Of a stretch of 64,000 nt of DNA, positions 22,468-30,025 are shown in pieces. The position numbers were made by a program, and so were the translations under genes. Below the pieces are notes generated by a model, which saw only the letters and a list, made by a program, of their open reading frames with translations, was not told the DNA's origin and made no database searches. How positions within the stretch are numbered: position 1 is the first letter of the stretch; the number at the start of each line of letters is the position of its first letter. The DNA is from an uncultured Prevotellaceae bacterium (lineage in GTDB: Bacteria; Bacteroidota; Bacteroidia; Bacteroidales; Bacteroidaceae), in the NCBI GenBank assembly GCA_900316985.1, contig ONFE01000012.1, positions 1-64,000 on the forward strand, in the 5' to 3' direction.

Positions 22468-23277
22468 ATGAAACAAATTGACGTTCTAAAGGAGAAAATG
22501 AAGCCAATGGTTCAGAAACTGAAACCACTGACTGACAGAATAGGACGATTCTTTCAGCGTCTTAGTCCTCAGGCACTTAAATACACCATTTGGGCTACCA
22601 TTGCCGTCGTATCCTTCGCTTTCGGACTGATTATCGGCTGCGAAAACAGTCAGGGGCCCAAGTTCCGCTTTTTCTCGCAGGATTTGGGTACAACGGAGGT
22701 GATCGACAGTTTCATTGCCGTGATGCCTGAAGGTGCAAATGTCATCGCCCGCTTCAATGATGAGCGTCATTCACTCTATTACCTGAAGAGCGGACACCTG
22801 ATGCGTTTCAACGCCCAAAGCAAGATGCTGGAGGAAGTAACGCCAGAAACCTCCAACGCCAATCTCGAGATTTATTATGACGACATGGACGACCAGAGCG
22901 GAATCATTGCCGCCAAACTCTCAAAAGATGAGAAATTCATTCTCTTCACTGCCGTCACACGCCGTAAAAACTCTGAGGATGAGAAACTCCAGACCATGAA
23001 CTACCAGCTCAACACCGAGAGCCTCAATATGCTCACCTACGACGGAAAGGCCCTCGACCCCATTCCCGTCAAAAAAGACACGGTGAAAGTACAGAAGCAA
23101 CGTCGTCGTGAAGAAGGGCCGAAGGAAGAATCAGCCACACCGTCTGCAGGAACAGAAACCACAATCGTTCCCGCTGCAGAGCCTCAACAACCGGAATCAA
23201 AACCCGCAGAGCCAAAGCCGGCAGAACCCGCTCCTGCACCGAAACCGCAAGAGCCTGCGGCTACTCCGGCAGAATAA
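22468..23277 (+). CDS. Membrane-anchored protein of unknown function with Pro-rich tail
   Basis: This 269-residue protein starts at ATG 22468, because the -7 box lies across the upstream TTG. The N-terminus is basic and probably cytoplasmic, followed by one membrane segment (about 46-66, ending in GLIIGCENS). A globular part of about 130 residues follows, then a repetitive Pro/Ala/Glu/Lys tail from about 215 built from PKPAEPAPAP-type units. The tail resembles periplasm-spanning linkers. No family is recognised. It converges on the TSCPD gene with a shared terminator. Confidence 0.75.
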   Translation: MKQIDVLKEKMKPMVQKLKPLTDRIGRFFQRLSPQALKYTIWATIAVVSFAFGLIIGCENSQGPKFRFFSQDLGTTEVIDSFIAVMPEGANVIARFNDERHSLYYLKSGHLMRFNAQSKMLEEVTPETSNANLEIYYDDMDDQSGIIAAKLSKDEKFILFTAVTRRKNSEDEKLQTMNYQLNTESLNMLTYDGKALDPIPVKKDTVKVQKQRRREEGPKEESATPSAGTETTIVPAAEPQQPESKPAEPKPAEPAPAPKPQEPAATPAE

Positions 23278-23278
23278 A

Positions 23279-23316
23279 AAATCCCGAGGCTTTGAGATTA
23301 TAAAGCCTCGGGATTT
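23279..23316. terminator. Bidirectional terminator
   Basis: AAATCCCGAGGCTTT (23279-23293) pairs perfectly with AAAGCCTCGGGATTT (23302-23316) over an 8-base loop. A and T tracts flank it. It overlaps the last codons of the TSCPD gene. Confidence 0.85.
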
Positions 23317-23567
23317 CCATTTAGTTCTTTTTCCAAGGCCTGGGCCAGTTGGTCAGGGCAGGAAGTGCGCTTGTAACCACAAGTGACACCCCGCAGTTTC
23401 TTGATGACATCCTCGGCATACATTCCTTCCACAAGAAGGCCTATGCCCTTGGTGTTGCCGTCACAACCGCCGAGAAACTGCACATTATGTAAACGGTGGT
23501 CTTCATCAAGTTCGAAATTGATGAACTTGGAACAGGTGCCCCAAGTGGGATAAGTGATCTGTTTCAT
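23298..23567 (-). CDS. TSCPD domain protein (TIGR03905 type)
   Basis: This 89-residue protein carries the name-giving TSCPD motif near the end, preceded by conserved cysteines in FLGGCDGN and GVTCGYKR. The domain also occurs in vitamin B12-dependent ribonucleotide reductases and its role alone is unknown; metal binding by the cysteines is plausible. It is the last gene of the export operon, 5 nt after the HlyD-family gene. Confidence 0.85.
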   Translation of the reverse strand: MKQITYPTWGTCSKFINFELDEDHRLHNVQFLGGCDGNTKGIGLLVEGMYAEDVIKKLRGVTCGYKRTSCPDQLAQALEKELNGNPEAL

Positions 23568-23572
23568 TCGTA

Positions 23573-24691
23573 TTATTCTTGTTCTTCCTTAATGTCCTTT
23601 ACAATCTTGGGGCCGCGCACCTTCTCCTTCGTGCTGAGCCCTTTCTTAATTTCAATACTGATGCCGTCACTGAGACCTGTCATCACCTGCCGGTGCTCGT
23701 AGGTTTTGTTCTTGCCTTCACCTTTGACGACATAGACAAATGTACTGTCACCTTTGAATTCGATAGCACTCTCAGGCACGGTAACCACCTGCTTGGCATT
23801 GGCCAATTCTATTTCGGCATTGGCACTATAGCCTGAACGTATCTTACTGCCTTTCAGCACACGCACGGCGGCCTTGATTTCAAACTGGTTGGCACCGTTG
23901 CTCTCCACGGCCTTCGGCGAGATGTATTCCAAAGCCGCATCAAAGGTAAGGTCTTGTAAGGCTCCCACGGTAATTTTCATGGGCATCCCCTGTACCAGCT
24001 GTCCCACCTCTGTTTCGTCAATATTGCCACGGAAAATAAGATCGTTCATATTGGCCACACTGGCAATGGTGGTACCATCGTTGAAGTTATTACTCAGAAT
24101 GACAGAGTTTCCCACTTTGACGGGAACATCGAGAATGATGCCGCTGATGGTAGATCGCACCAATGTACTCGAAGCCTTGGCATTACTCTTCGAGGCACCG
24201 TCGCGTATCACCTGCAGGTTATCGTCAGCAGCATTCTTTTCCTGTTGAGCCTGACGCAGCGCCTGCTTCTTTTTATCGAACTCATCGGCACTCACCAGTT
24301 CTTTCTTGTAAAGTTCCTCCTCACGCTGAAAATCTATCTTGGCCTGTGCCAGATTGATTTGAGCCAAACGGACGCGACTCTCCGCCGAACTGAGTTGTGC
24401 CATATCGGGAATCACCTTCACCTTGGCAATGATCTCTCCGGCCTGCACATAGTCGCCAGCCTCCTTCATCAGTTGTGTGATGATACCGCTGACCTGCGGT
24501 TTCACATTCACCTCATTACGCGGTTCTATCTTTCCCGTCACGATGGTTGTCTTACGCAAGTCGGAGACCTTCGGCGTGAACTCGTTGTAGGAAACCTCTT
24601 CAGGTTGAGACTTCTGCCAGAGAAACACAAAGGTCCCGATGAAAATCAGCGCCACAATGGCCGCCACAATCAGTTTGCTGTACTTCTTCAT
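23573..24691 (-). CDS. MacA/HlyD-type periplasmic adaptor subunit
   Basis: This 372-residue protein has an N-terminal membrane anchor (about 7-27). The biotinyl-lipoyl halves flank a coiled-coil hairpin (about 95-160, rich in Lys, Glu and Gln), followed by beta-barrel domains. It should bridge the inner-membrane ABC transporter of this operon to an outer-membrane channel. No TolC-like gene is in the operon. It is 60 nt downstream of the permease gene. Confidence 0.88.
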   Translation of the reverse strand: MKKYSKLIVAAIVALIFIGTFVFLWQKSQPEEVSYNEFTPKVSDLRKTTIVTGKIEPRNEVNVKPQVSGIITQLMKEAGDYVQAGEIIAKVKVIPDMAQLSSAESRVRLAQINLAQAKIDFQREEELYKKELVSADEFDKKKQALRQAQQEKNAADDNLQVIRDGASKSNAKASSTLVRSTISGIILDVPVKVGNSVILSNNFNDGTTIASVANMNDLIFRGNIDETEVGQLVQGMPMKITVGALQDLTFDAALEYISPKAVESNGANQFEIKAAVRVLKGSKIRSGYSANAEIELANAKQVVTVPESAIEFKGDSTFVYVVKGEGKNKTYEHRQVMTGLSDGISIEIKKGLSTKEKVRGPKIVKDIKEEQE

Positions 24692-24708
24692 ATCTTTTTC
24701 CTTATTTA

Positions 24709-24749
24709 TTTTCTAGGTTTCTAGAATTCTAGATTATCTAGATTATCTA
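24709..24749. repeat. Tandem CTAGATTAT tract
   Basis: Overlapping CTAG-containing units (TTTCTAG, ATTCTAG, ATTATCTAG) fill the gap between the adaptor and permease genes. Confidence 0.5.
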
Positions 24750-24751
24750 GT

Positions 24752-25999
24752 TCACTCATCTCTCATAGCATCCACAGGCTTGATGCTCATGGCACGCCAG
24801 GCGGGAGCCAGACCTGCCAAGACACCCATCACGCTGATGACCACCACGGCCAGGATCGCCGTCCAGAAATCCACCTGGAAATGGGCACTGATGATACCAT
24901 CCTCTGTGTTTGCTTTCTCCAGCATTTCCAAGATACCCACGGCAATCAGGATGCCGCTCATGCCCGCCACGGATGTAAGGATGATACTCTCAGAGATAAT
25001 CTGCAAGAGAATGGTGCGCGGCGTGGCCCCGATGGCACGGCGGATACCTATCTCTGTGGTACGCTCACGCACGGTGACCATCATAATGTTAGACACACCA
25101 ATGGCACCAGCCAGAAGGGTTCCCAGTCCTACAAGCCATATCAGGAAGTTCACGCCCTTGAAAAGATTGTCGAGCAACTGGAAGAGGATTTCCGTATTGA
25201 AGACCGTAACGGCCTTCTCGTCCGTTGGATCCACCAGATGGGCTCGGGCAATGGTTGTGCGGATACGGTCAGAGAGCTGACTCATCACCACCCCCGGCCT
25301 TCCCGTCACGGCTATCATATCCACCGTGTTTCCACGGTTGTAGGTCTGCTGCATCAGCGTCAGGGGCAGTATGACGGTGGTTCCCTCTTCCGCTCCGAAA
25401 TTGACAGCACCACTCACATTGTAGTCCACGCCCACTATCTGATAATAGACAGAGTCTATGCGGATGCTCTTACCGCAGGGATCTTCACCGTTGGTGAAAA
25501 GGTCCTTATAGGTTTTCTTTCCAATGACGCACACCTTGCGATGCTTTGCAATGTCCATATCATTCAGATAGCGTCCATAGTATATCTTCGGCGAATTCAC
25601 TTTCGCATATTCCGGCGTCGTGCCGTTCACGGCAATGGTGGTTTTCTTGTCACCATAGTAAGCCGTACCGCCATTGGAAAAAAGCACGGGGGTAACAACT
25701 TCCAGCTCGGGCACTCGCTGACGCAGCCGGTCCACATCCTGATAGACCATCTGCCACTGCCGTCCTTTACGGAATCCCTTATAGGCTTTTGTGGTTTGCT
25801 GACTCCATATCATACCGGTATTGGTGGCAAATCCTTCAAAGTTGTTGTTCAACTTCTCCTTCAGTCCTTTACCGCCGCCAATCAATGCCACGAGCATAAA
25901 CACGCCCCAAAAGACGCCAAACCCCGTAAGGAACGACCGACTCTTGTTGCGCGTCAGCGTGTCAAGAATTTCGCGATATGTATCTATGTCAAATCTCAT
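24752..25999 (-). CDS. MacB-type ABC transporter permease (second)
   Basis: This 415-residue protein has the FtsX/MacB layout: a membrane segment near the N-terminus (about 22-45), a periplasmic MacB_PCD-type domain (about 50-260), and three C-terminal membrane segments including TEIGIRRAIGATPRTIL. The nucleotide-binding domain is encoded separately at 27293-28018. It overlaps the upstream permease by 4 nt, and the pair likely forms a heterodimer. The exported substrate is unknown; macrolides, peptides and lipoproteins are precedents for the family. Confidence 0.88.
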   Translation of the reverse strand: MRFDIDTYREILDTLTRNKSRSFLTGFGVFWGVFMLVALIGGGKGLKEKLNNNFEGFATNTGMIWSQQTTKAYKGFRKGRQWQMVYQDVDRLRQRVPELEVVTPVLFSNGGTAYYGDKKTTIAVNGTTPEYAKVNSPKIYYGRYLNDMDIAKHRKVCVIGKKTYKDLFTNGEDPCGKSIRIDSVYYQIVGVDYNVSGAVNFGAEEGTTVILPLTLMQQTYNRGNTVDMIAVTGRPGVVMSQLSDRIRTTIARAHLVDPTDEKAVTVFNTEILFQLLDNLFKGVNFLIWLVGLGTLLAGAIGVSNIMMVTVRERTTEIGIRRAIGATPRTILLQIISESIILTSVAGMSGILIAVGILEMLEKANTEDGIISAHFQVDFWTAILAVVVISVMGVLAGLAPAWRAMSIKPVDAMRDE

Positions 26000-27246
26000 T
26001 CTGCTCTTAAGGCTTCAATGGGGCGGATGCGTGCGGCTTTCAGCGACGGGATGAGGCCAGCCAAGGTTCCTGCTATGACCATCACCATCGTGGCCTCAAT
26101 ACACACGTCAATACCCACCGTGGGATCCACAAACATCGTTGTCTGGAAAAGTCCCGTATCAATGACGTCATGACCTAACGTGGCATCCATATATTCGTTG
26201 GCGGCAACGCCAAGTACCATCCCGATATAACCGAAGAAAGTGGTCATGATGACACTCTCCACGATAATGAGTTTCAGGATAGACCACGGCTTAGCACCGA
26301 TGGCTTTGCGGATACCGAACTCTCGGGTACGTTCTTTCACGGTGATGAGCATAATGTTCGATACACCCACAATGCCGCTCAACAACGTGAAGAGACCCAC
26401 AATCCAAAGGGCTGTGCGGATGATGCCCATACCCATCTCCATCTGCAGGCTCTGTGTAAAGCGGTTCCATATCCAGAGTGCGCTCTCATCATCATCAGCC
26501 ACCTGATGTTCCCTGTTCAATTTGCTGCGATAAGCTTTCTCAAAATCCTCGTTGGCCTCGATGGTGGGTAGCCCATGGAAAGAAAACACGATCCTTTCCG
26601 GTTGTTTACCCTTGCCATAAACCGTCTCCAGCGTGGAGTAAGCTGTCATAGCATCGGCATTGCCGTTCTGCGGTTCCTTGAAGATACCCACGACGCGAAA
26701 GACAAAAGCGCCAACCTTAAGATGCTTACCCACCAGTGAGGCCACGTCACGGGTCAGTTCTTTGGCCTGTTGGTCGCCCAACACGAGGACCTTACGTTTC
26801 TCCTTCAGGTCGATATTATTGATAAAACGACCATAGAGCATGTCTATCTTGTCTATCTGCTGATGGTTGGGATAGACGCCACAAAGCCGCGTGCTGATAT
26901 AGTTCTCACCCATGCTGATAACGGCTTGTTGCGATACTCGTGCCCCCACCTCGTCGATATGATCCGTAAACTGTGTCTCCGTGATAGCGATATCCTTGTC
27001 CCTGAGCGGTACATAGCGTCCTTCCTTCATGCCCTTGTGAGGTTTCGAAGTTGTACCGCCGAAGATGGCCATGGAGTTCACGATGAAACGATTATTGTTG
27101 TTTTCCAGTGCATGGATAAGGCCATTGCCTGCTCCCAGCAACACGACGAGCATGAAGATGCCCCACGCCACAGCAAAGCCTGTAAGCGTGGTGCGCAACT
27201 TGTTGCGCCGAGCCGTACTCCATATTTCACTGATGATATCTCTCAT
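25996..27246 (-). CDS. MacB-type ABC transporter permease (first)
   Basis: This 416-residue paralogue of the following permease has an N-terminal membrane segment, a large periplasmic domain and C-terminal FtsX segments with REFGIRKAIGAKPWSIL. It overlaps the next gene by ATGA. It is separated from the ATPase gene by 46 nt holding a GATAAC repeat. Confidence 0.88.
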   Translation of the reverse strand: MRDIISEIWSTARRNKLRTTLTGFAVAWGIFMLVVLLGAGNGLIHALENNNNRFIVNSMAIFGGTTSKPHKGMKEGRYVPLRDKDIAITETQFTDHIDEVGARVSQQAVISMGENYISTRLCGVYPNHQQIDKIDMLYGRFINNIDLKEKRKVLVLGDQQAKELTRDVASLVGKHLKVGAFVFRVVGIFKEPQNGNADAMTAYSTLETVYGKGKQPERIVFSFHGLPTIEANEDFEKAYRSKLNREHQVADDDESALWIWNRFTQSLQMEMGMGIIRTALWIVGLFTLLSGIVGVSNIMLITVKERTREFGIRKAIGAKPWSILKLIIVESVIMTTFFGYIGMVLGVAANEYMDATLGHDVIDTGLFQTTMFVDPTVGIDVCIEATMVMVIAGTLAGLIPSLKAARIRPIEALRAE

Positions 27247-27253
27247 TAAAAAC

Positions 27254-27277
27254 GATAACGTTAACGATAACGATAAC
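27254..27277 (+). repeat. GATAAC direct-repeat element, copy 2
   Basis: These 24 bases are identical to 433-456. The element lies inside the export operon, between the ATPase and first permease genes. Confidence 0.7.
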
Positions 27278-27292
27278 TCTTAATTCCAATAC

Positions 27293-28018
27293 TCACTTCA
27301 TCATGCCATTGATACCGAAAGGCGAAGCCTTATGATCGAGATTCTCCTCAATGTTCCCAATCAGACCGTCCTTGATATGTACAATCTTATTCGTCTCGTT
27401 GGCCACACCGCTCTCATGGGTCACCACCACGATGGTCATACCCTCTTTACTATTGAGTTCCTTCAACAGTTGCATGACTTCCACCGAAGTCTTGGAGTCC
27501 AAGGCTCCCGTGGGTTCATCGGCCAGGATAATCTGCGGACGGGTAATCAGCGCGCGGGCAATGGCCACACGCTGGCGCTGGCCTCCAGAGAGTTCATTGG
27601 GATAATGGCCTGCCCAGTCGAGCAGACCCAAGCGTTCCAGGTATTCCATTGCCATCTGATGACGTTTCTTGCGCCCTACACCTTGGTAGAAAAGTGGCAA
27701 TTCCACATTCTCCACGGCCGTCTTGAAACCAATCAGATTGAAACTCTGGAAGATAAAACCGATCATCCGGTTGCGGTATTCTGCGGCACGCGTCTCACTC
27801 AAATTCTTGATGAGCGTACCCGCCAGCCGGTATTCGCCTTCGTCGTAGTTATCCAGAATACCCAGAATATTCAGCAACGTCGATTTGCCGGAGCCCGAAG
27901 CACCCATGATACTCACGAACTCGCCTTCCTCTATGTCGAGCGAGATGCCTTTCAGCACGTGCAACGGCTGCGCGCCCTGATAGGTTTTATGGACATCCCG
28001 TAAATGAATCATACTCAT
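27293..28018 (-). CDS. MacB/LolD-type ABC transporter ATP-binding protein
   Basis: This 241-residue ATPase has Walker A GASGSGKST, signature LSGGQRQRVAIARAL, Walker B ILADEPTGALD, and the switch His in VVTHE. It powers the two permeases downstream. It is the first gene of the operon, which continues permease, permease, adaptor, TSCPD protein. Met3 is an alternative start. A TAATTTTG -7 box lies 41 nt upstream. Confidence 0.93.
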   Translation of the reverse strand: MSMIHLRDVHKTYQGAQPLHVLKGISLDIEEGEFVSIMGASGSGKSTLLNILGILDNYDEGEYRLAGTLIKNLSETRAAEYRNRMIGFIFQSFNLIGFKTAVENVELPLFYQGVGRKKRHQMAMEYLERLGLLDWAGHYPNELSGGQRQRVAIARALITRPQIILADEPTGALDSKTSVEVMQLLKELNSKEGMTIVVVTHESGVANETNKIVHIKDGLIGNIEENLDHKASPFGINGMMK

Positions 28019-28059
28019 ATCTTGTGTCTGAAGTCGAATGTATGCTACATAATTGACGA

Positions 28060-28067
28060 CAAAATTA
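28060..28067 (-). promoter_or_regulatory. -7 box TAATTTTG for the export operon
   Basis: It lies 41 nt before ATG 28018. No clear TTG is seen at the -33 position. Confidence 0.45.
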
Positions 28068-28142
28068 AGCAGAAAGTTTCACTCCGCCAAATTATCACCG
28101 TCAATTAGATAGTTATTAATGTTTTTTGTGAATAAAAATCTT

Positions 28143-28946
28143 TTATCGCTGATTGTCCAGCACTGCTTTCACGGTGCCATATTTTAGCAGCAATTGTCGG
28201 GCTTTTTCCTCAGGAACGTTCAGTTTCTCCATCAGCATTCGGATGCTGCGCTCTGTCAGTTTATGATTGGTGGGCTGCAAGTTGACCATACGGTTGCCCT
28301 CCACTCGTCCCGACTTGATCATCAAGGCTGTTGACAACATATTAAGGATGAGTTTGGTGGCTGTGCCCGATTTCATGCGCGAACTGCCCGTGACGTATTC
28401 AGGGCCCACTACCGTCACCACGGGAATATCCACCAATTGCGTGACGGGAGAGTCAGGATTACTGGTGATACAAGCCGTAAGCAATCCGTGGCTTCGGGCT
28501 GCTTTCAACGCGCCTATTACATAAGGCGTGGTTCCCGAAGCGGCAATGCCGATTACCGTGTCATTAACGTCAGGATGATACGGCAGCAAGTCATTCCAGC
28601 CGGCCTCTTCGTTGTCTTCTGCCTTCTCAACGGCTGTACGCAAAGCTTTGTCACCACCGGCAATCACCGCAATAAAAACATCCTGAAGTCCATAGGTTGG
28701 CGGAATCTCAGAAGCATCCAACACACCTAAACGTCCGCTGGTACCGGCACCCACATAAAACACCCGGCCACCCGACTTCAATCGCTGAAAGATATTTTCT
28801 ACCAGACATTCTATCTGTGGAATAGCCTCCTTGACCACCGTTGCCACCTGCTGGTCCTCGCGGTTGATCTCAACGAGAATCTCCGAGGTGGATTTCCGTT
28901 CCAAATGGTCATAGAGGGATGCCTCTTCTGTAATCTTCCTAAACAT
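28143..28946 (-). CDS. murQ: N-acetylmuramic acid 6-phosphate etherase
   Basis: This 267-residue SIS-domain enzyme cleaves the lactyl ether of MurNAc-6-phosphate to give GlcNAc-6-phosphate and D-lactate, in cell-wall recycling. Family landmarks are FYVGAGTSGRLGVLDASEIPPT, here shortened in description to the sugar-phosphate loop GAGTSGRLGV, and VGPEYVTGSSRMKSGTATK around GSSRMKSGT. The length is slightly short of typical 300-residue members, lacking part of the C-terminal helical tail. It follows the LD-carboxypeptidase by 35 nt, and both act on murein turnover products. Confidence 0.92.
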   Translation of the reverse strand: MFRKITEEASLYDHLERKSTSEILVEINREDQQVATVVKEAIPQIECLVENIFQRLKSGGRVFYVGAGTSGRLGVLDASEIPPTYGLQDVFIAVIAGGDKALRTAVEKAEDNEEAGWNDLLPYHPDVNDTVIGIAASGTTPYVIGALKAARSHGLLTACITSNPDSPVTQLVDIPVVTVVGPEYVTGSSRMKSGTATKLILNMLSTALMIKSGRVEGNRMVNLQPTNHKLTERSIRMLMEKLNVPEEKARQLLLKYGTVKAVLDNQR

Positions 28947-28954
28947 CTTTAACC

Positions 28955-28982
28955 TAAAAACTTTAACCCTTAACCTTTAAAC
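28955..28982. repeat. TTAACCCTTAACC-type tract
   Basis: Repeated TTTAACC and CTTAACC units fill the gap between the LD-carboxypeptidase and murQ genes. Confidence 0.5.
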
Positions 28983-29968
28983 TAATATCTGAAATCCAAC
29001 TGCGTTCCGTCGGCTGTCACCGTCAGTCTCACACGGCAGCCTTCCACCAGTGGCCAGTTGAAACCGCTGTGATGACCAATGGGAAAGTCATAACAAACAG
29101 GAATATCGTAGTGTTGCAGGTATTCGTGCAGCATATCGTACATCGTCTCAAAACCACTCTCTCCCTCCTTGTATTTCGAGAAATGTCCTACAACGATACC
29201 TTTCAGCCGCGGCAGGATGCCCCTAATCTCTATTTGGTGGAGCATGCGGTCTACCTTGCTCATTCCCTCACCAGTATCCTCGAAGAAAAGAATCAGCCCC
29301 TTGTCAGCATGATTCAGGAAATCATAGTCAGAGCCAGCCAATCCGCTGAACACGCTCATATTGCCTCCCACCAAGATACCCGTAGCCTCACCCGTCTGAT
29401 CCAACGGATGGTGAGACACCGAATACACGGGCATCTGCCCCTGAAGGATTTGCCGCATGGCCACGATAACGGGATCATCATCACTACGTGCCGCTATTCC
29501 CTCGCACATCGTACCGTGGATACTCATGACCCCCGCCGATACCAGACCGCTGTGAAGTGCCGTGGCATCGCTGAAGCCGATGAGCCATTTGGGATGGCTG
29601 GCAAACTCCTTCAAAGGTATTCGCTGCAGCACCTGCACAGCTCCGTCACCGCCACGGCTGCACATGATGGCCTTGATGGTAGAGTCCCTGAGCGCCCAAA
29701 GCAAATCAGCGGCCCGTTCCTCAGCCGTACCGGCAAAGCCATGATAAGAGCTGAACACATGTTTACCCACCACGGGCACATAGCCCCAACCGCGTAGCAC
29801 GGCGCATCCCCGTTCCACCACCTCCCGTGTAGGTGTACTCGACGGAGAGATAATGGCAATCGTATCGCCTGCCTTCAGCGCCTGCGGCATCCGCACATAC
29901 TCTTGTGCCGCTCCGTGGATCAGTGACAATGCTGCCAGCAACATCAAAAGGAATACCTTTTTCTTCAT
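28982..29968 (-). CDS. LD-carboxypeptidase, S66 family (LdcA type), exported
   Basis: This 328-residue protein, started at ATG 29968, begins with a clean signal peptide (MKKKVFLLMLLAALSLIHGAAQ region). An upstream ATG at 30010 would add 14 residues in front. S66 features include AIISPSS near the N-terminus, the nucleophile region CSRGGDGAVQ-like loop, IGFSDATALHSGL, and a downstream FFEDTGEG Glu with a His in the C-terminal GHHSGFN. It removes the terminal D-Ala from murein tetrapeptides. Unlike cytosolic E. coli LdcA it appears to be periplasmic. It lies directly upstream of murQ. Confidence 0.88.
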   Translation of the reverse strand: MKKKVFLLMLLAALSLIHGAAQEYVRMPQALKAGDTIAIISPSSTPTREVVERGCAVLRGWGYVPVVGKHVFSSYHGFAGTAEERAADLLWALRDSTIKAIMCSRGGDGAVQVLQRIPLKEFASHPKWLIGFSDATALHSGLVSAGVMSIHGTMCEGIAARSDDDPVIVAMRQILQGQMPVYSVSHHPLDQTGEATGILVGGNMSVFSGLAGSDYDFLNHADKGLILFFEDTGEGMSKVDRMLHQIEIRGILPRLKGIVVGHFSKYKEGESGFETMYDMLHEYLQHYDIPVCYDFPIGHHSGFNWPLVEGCRVRLTVTADGTQLDFRY

Positions 29969-29976
29969 ACCGGGGA

Positions 29977-29984
29977 CAAAGTTA
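29977..29984 (-). promoter_or_regulatory. -7 box 8 nt from the LD-carboxypeptidase start
   Basis: TAACTTTG on the minus strand is 8 nt from ATG 29968. It supports the shorter start and a near-leaderless transcript, if functional. Confidence 0.4.
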
Positions 29985-30025
29985 CTGATTATTCTCGAAT
30001 ATTGGGCCATTTTTGAAACGGAAAA

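Noticed and set aside
21038-26173. Long open frames opposite the prolyl oligopeptidase and ABC permeases
   Set aside because: They mirror strong genes on the other strand and show His/Arg-rich, non-globular composition typical of antisense frames.
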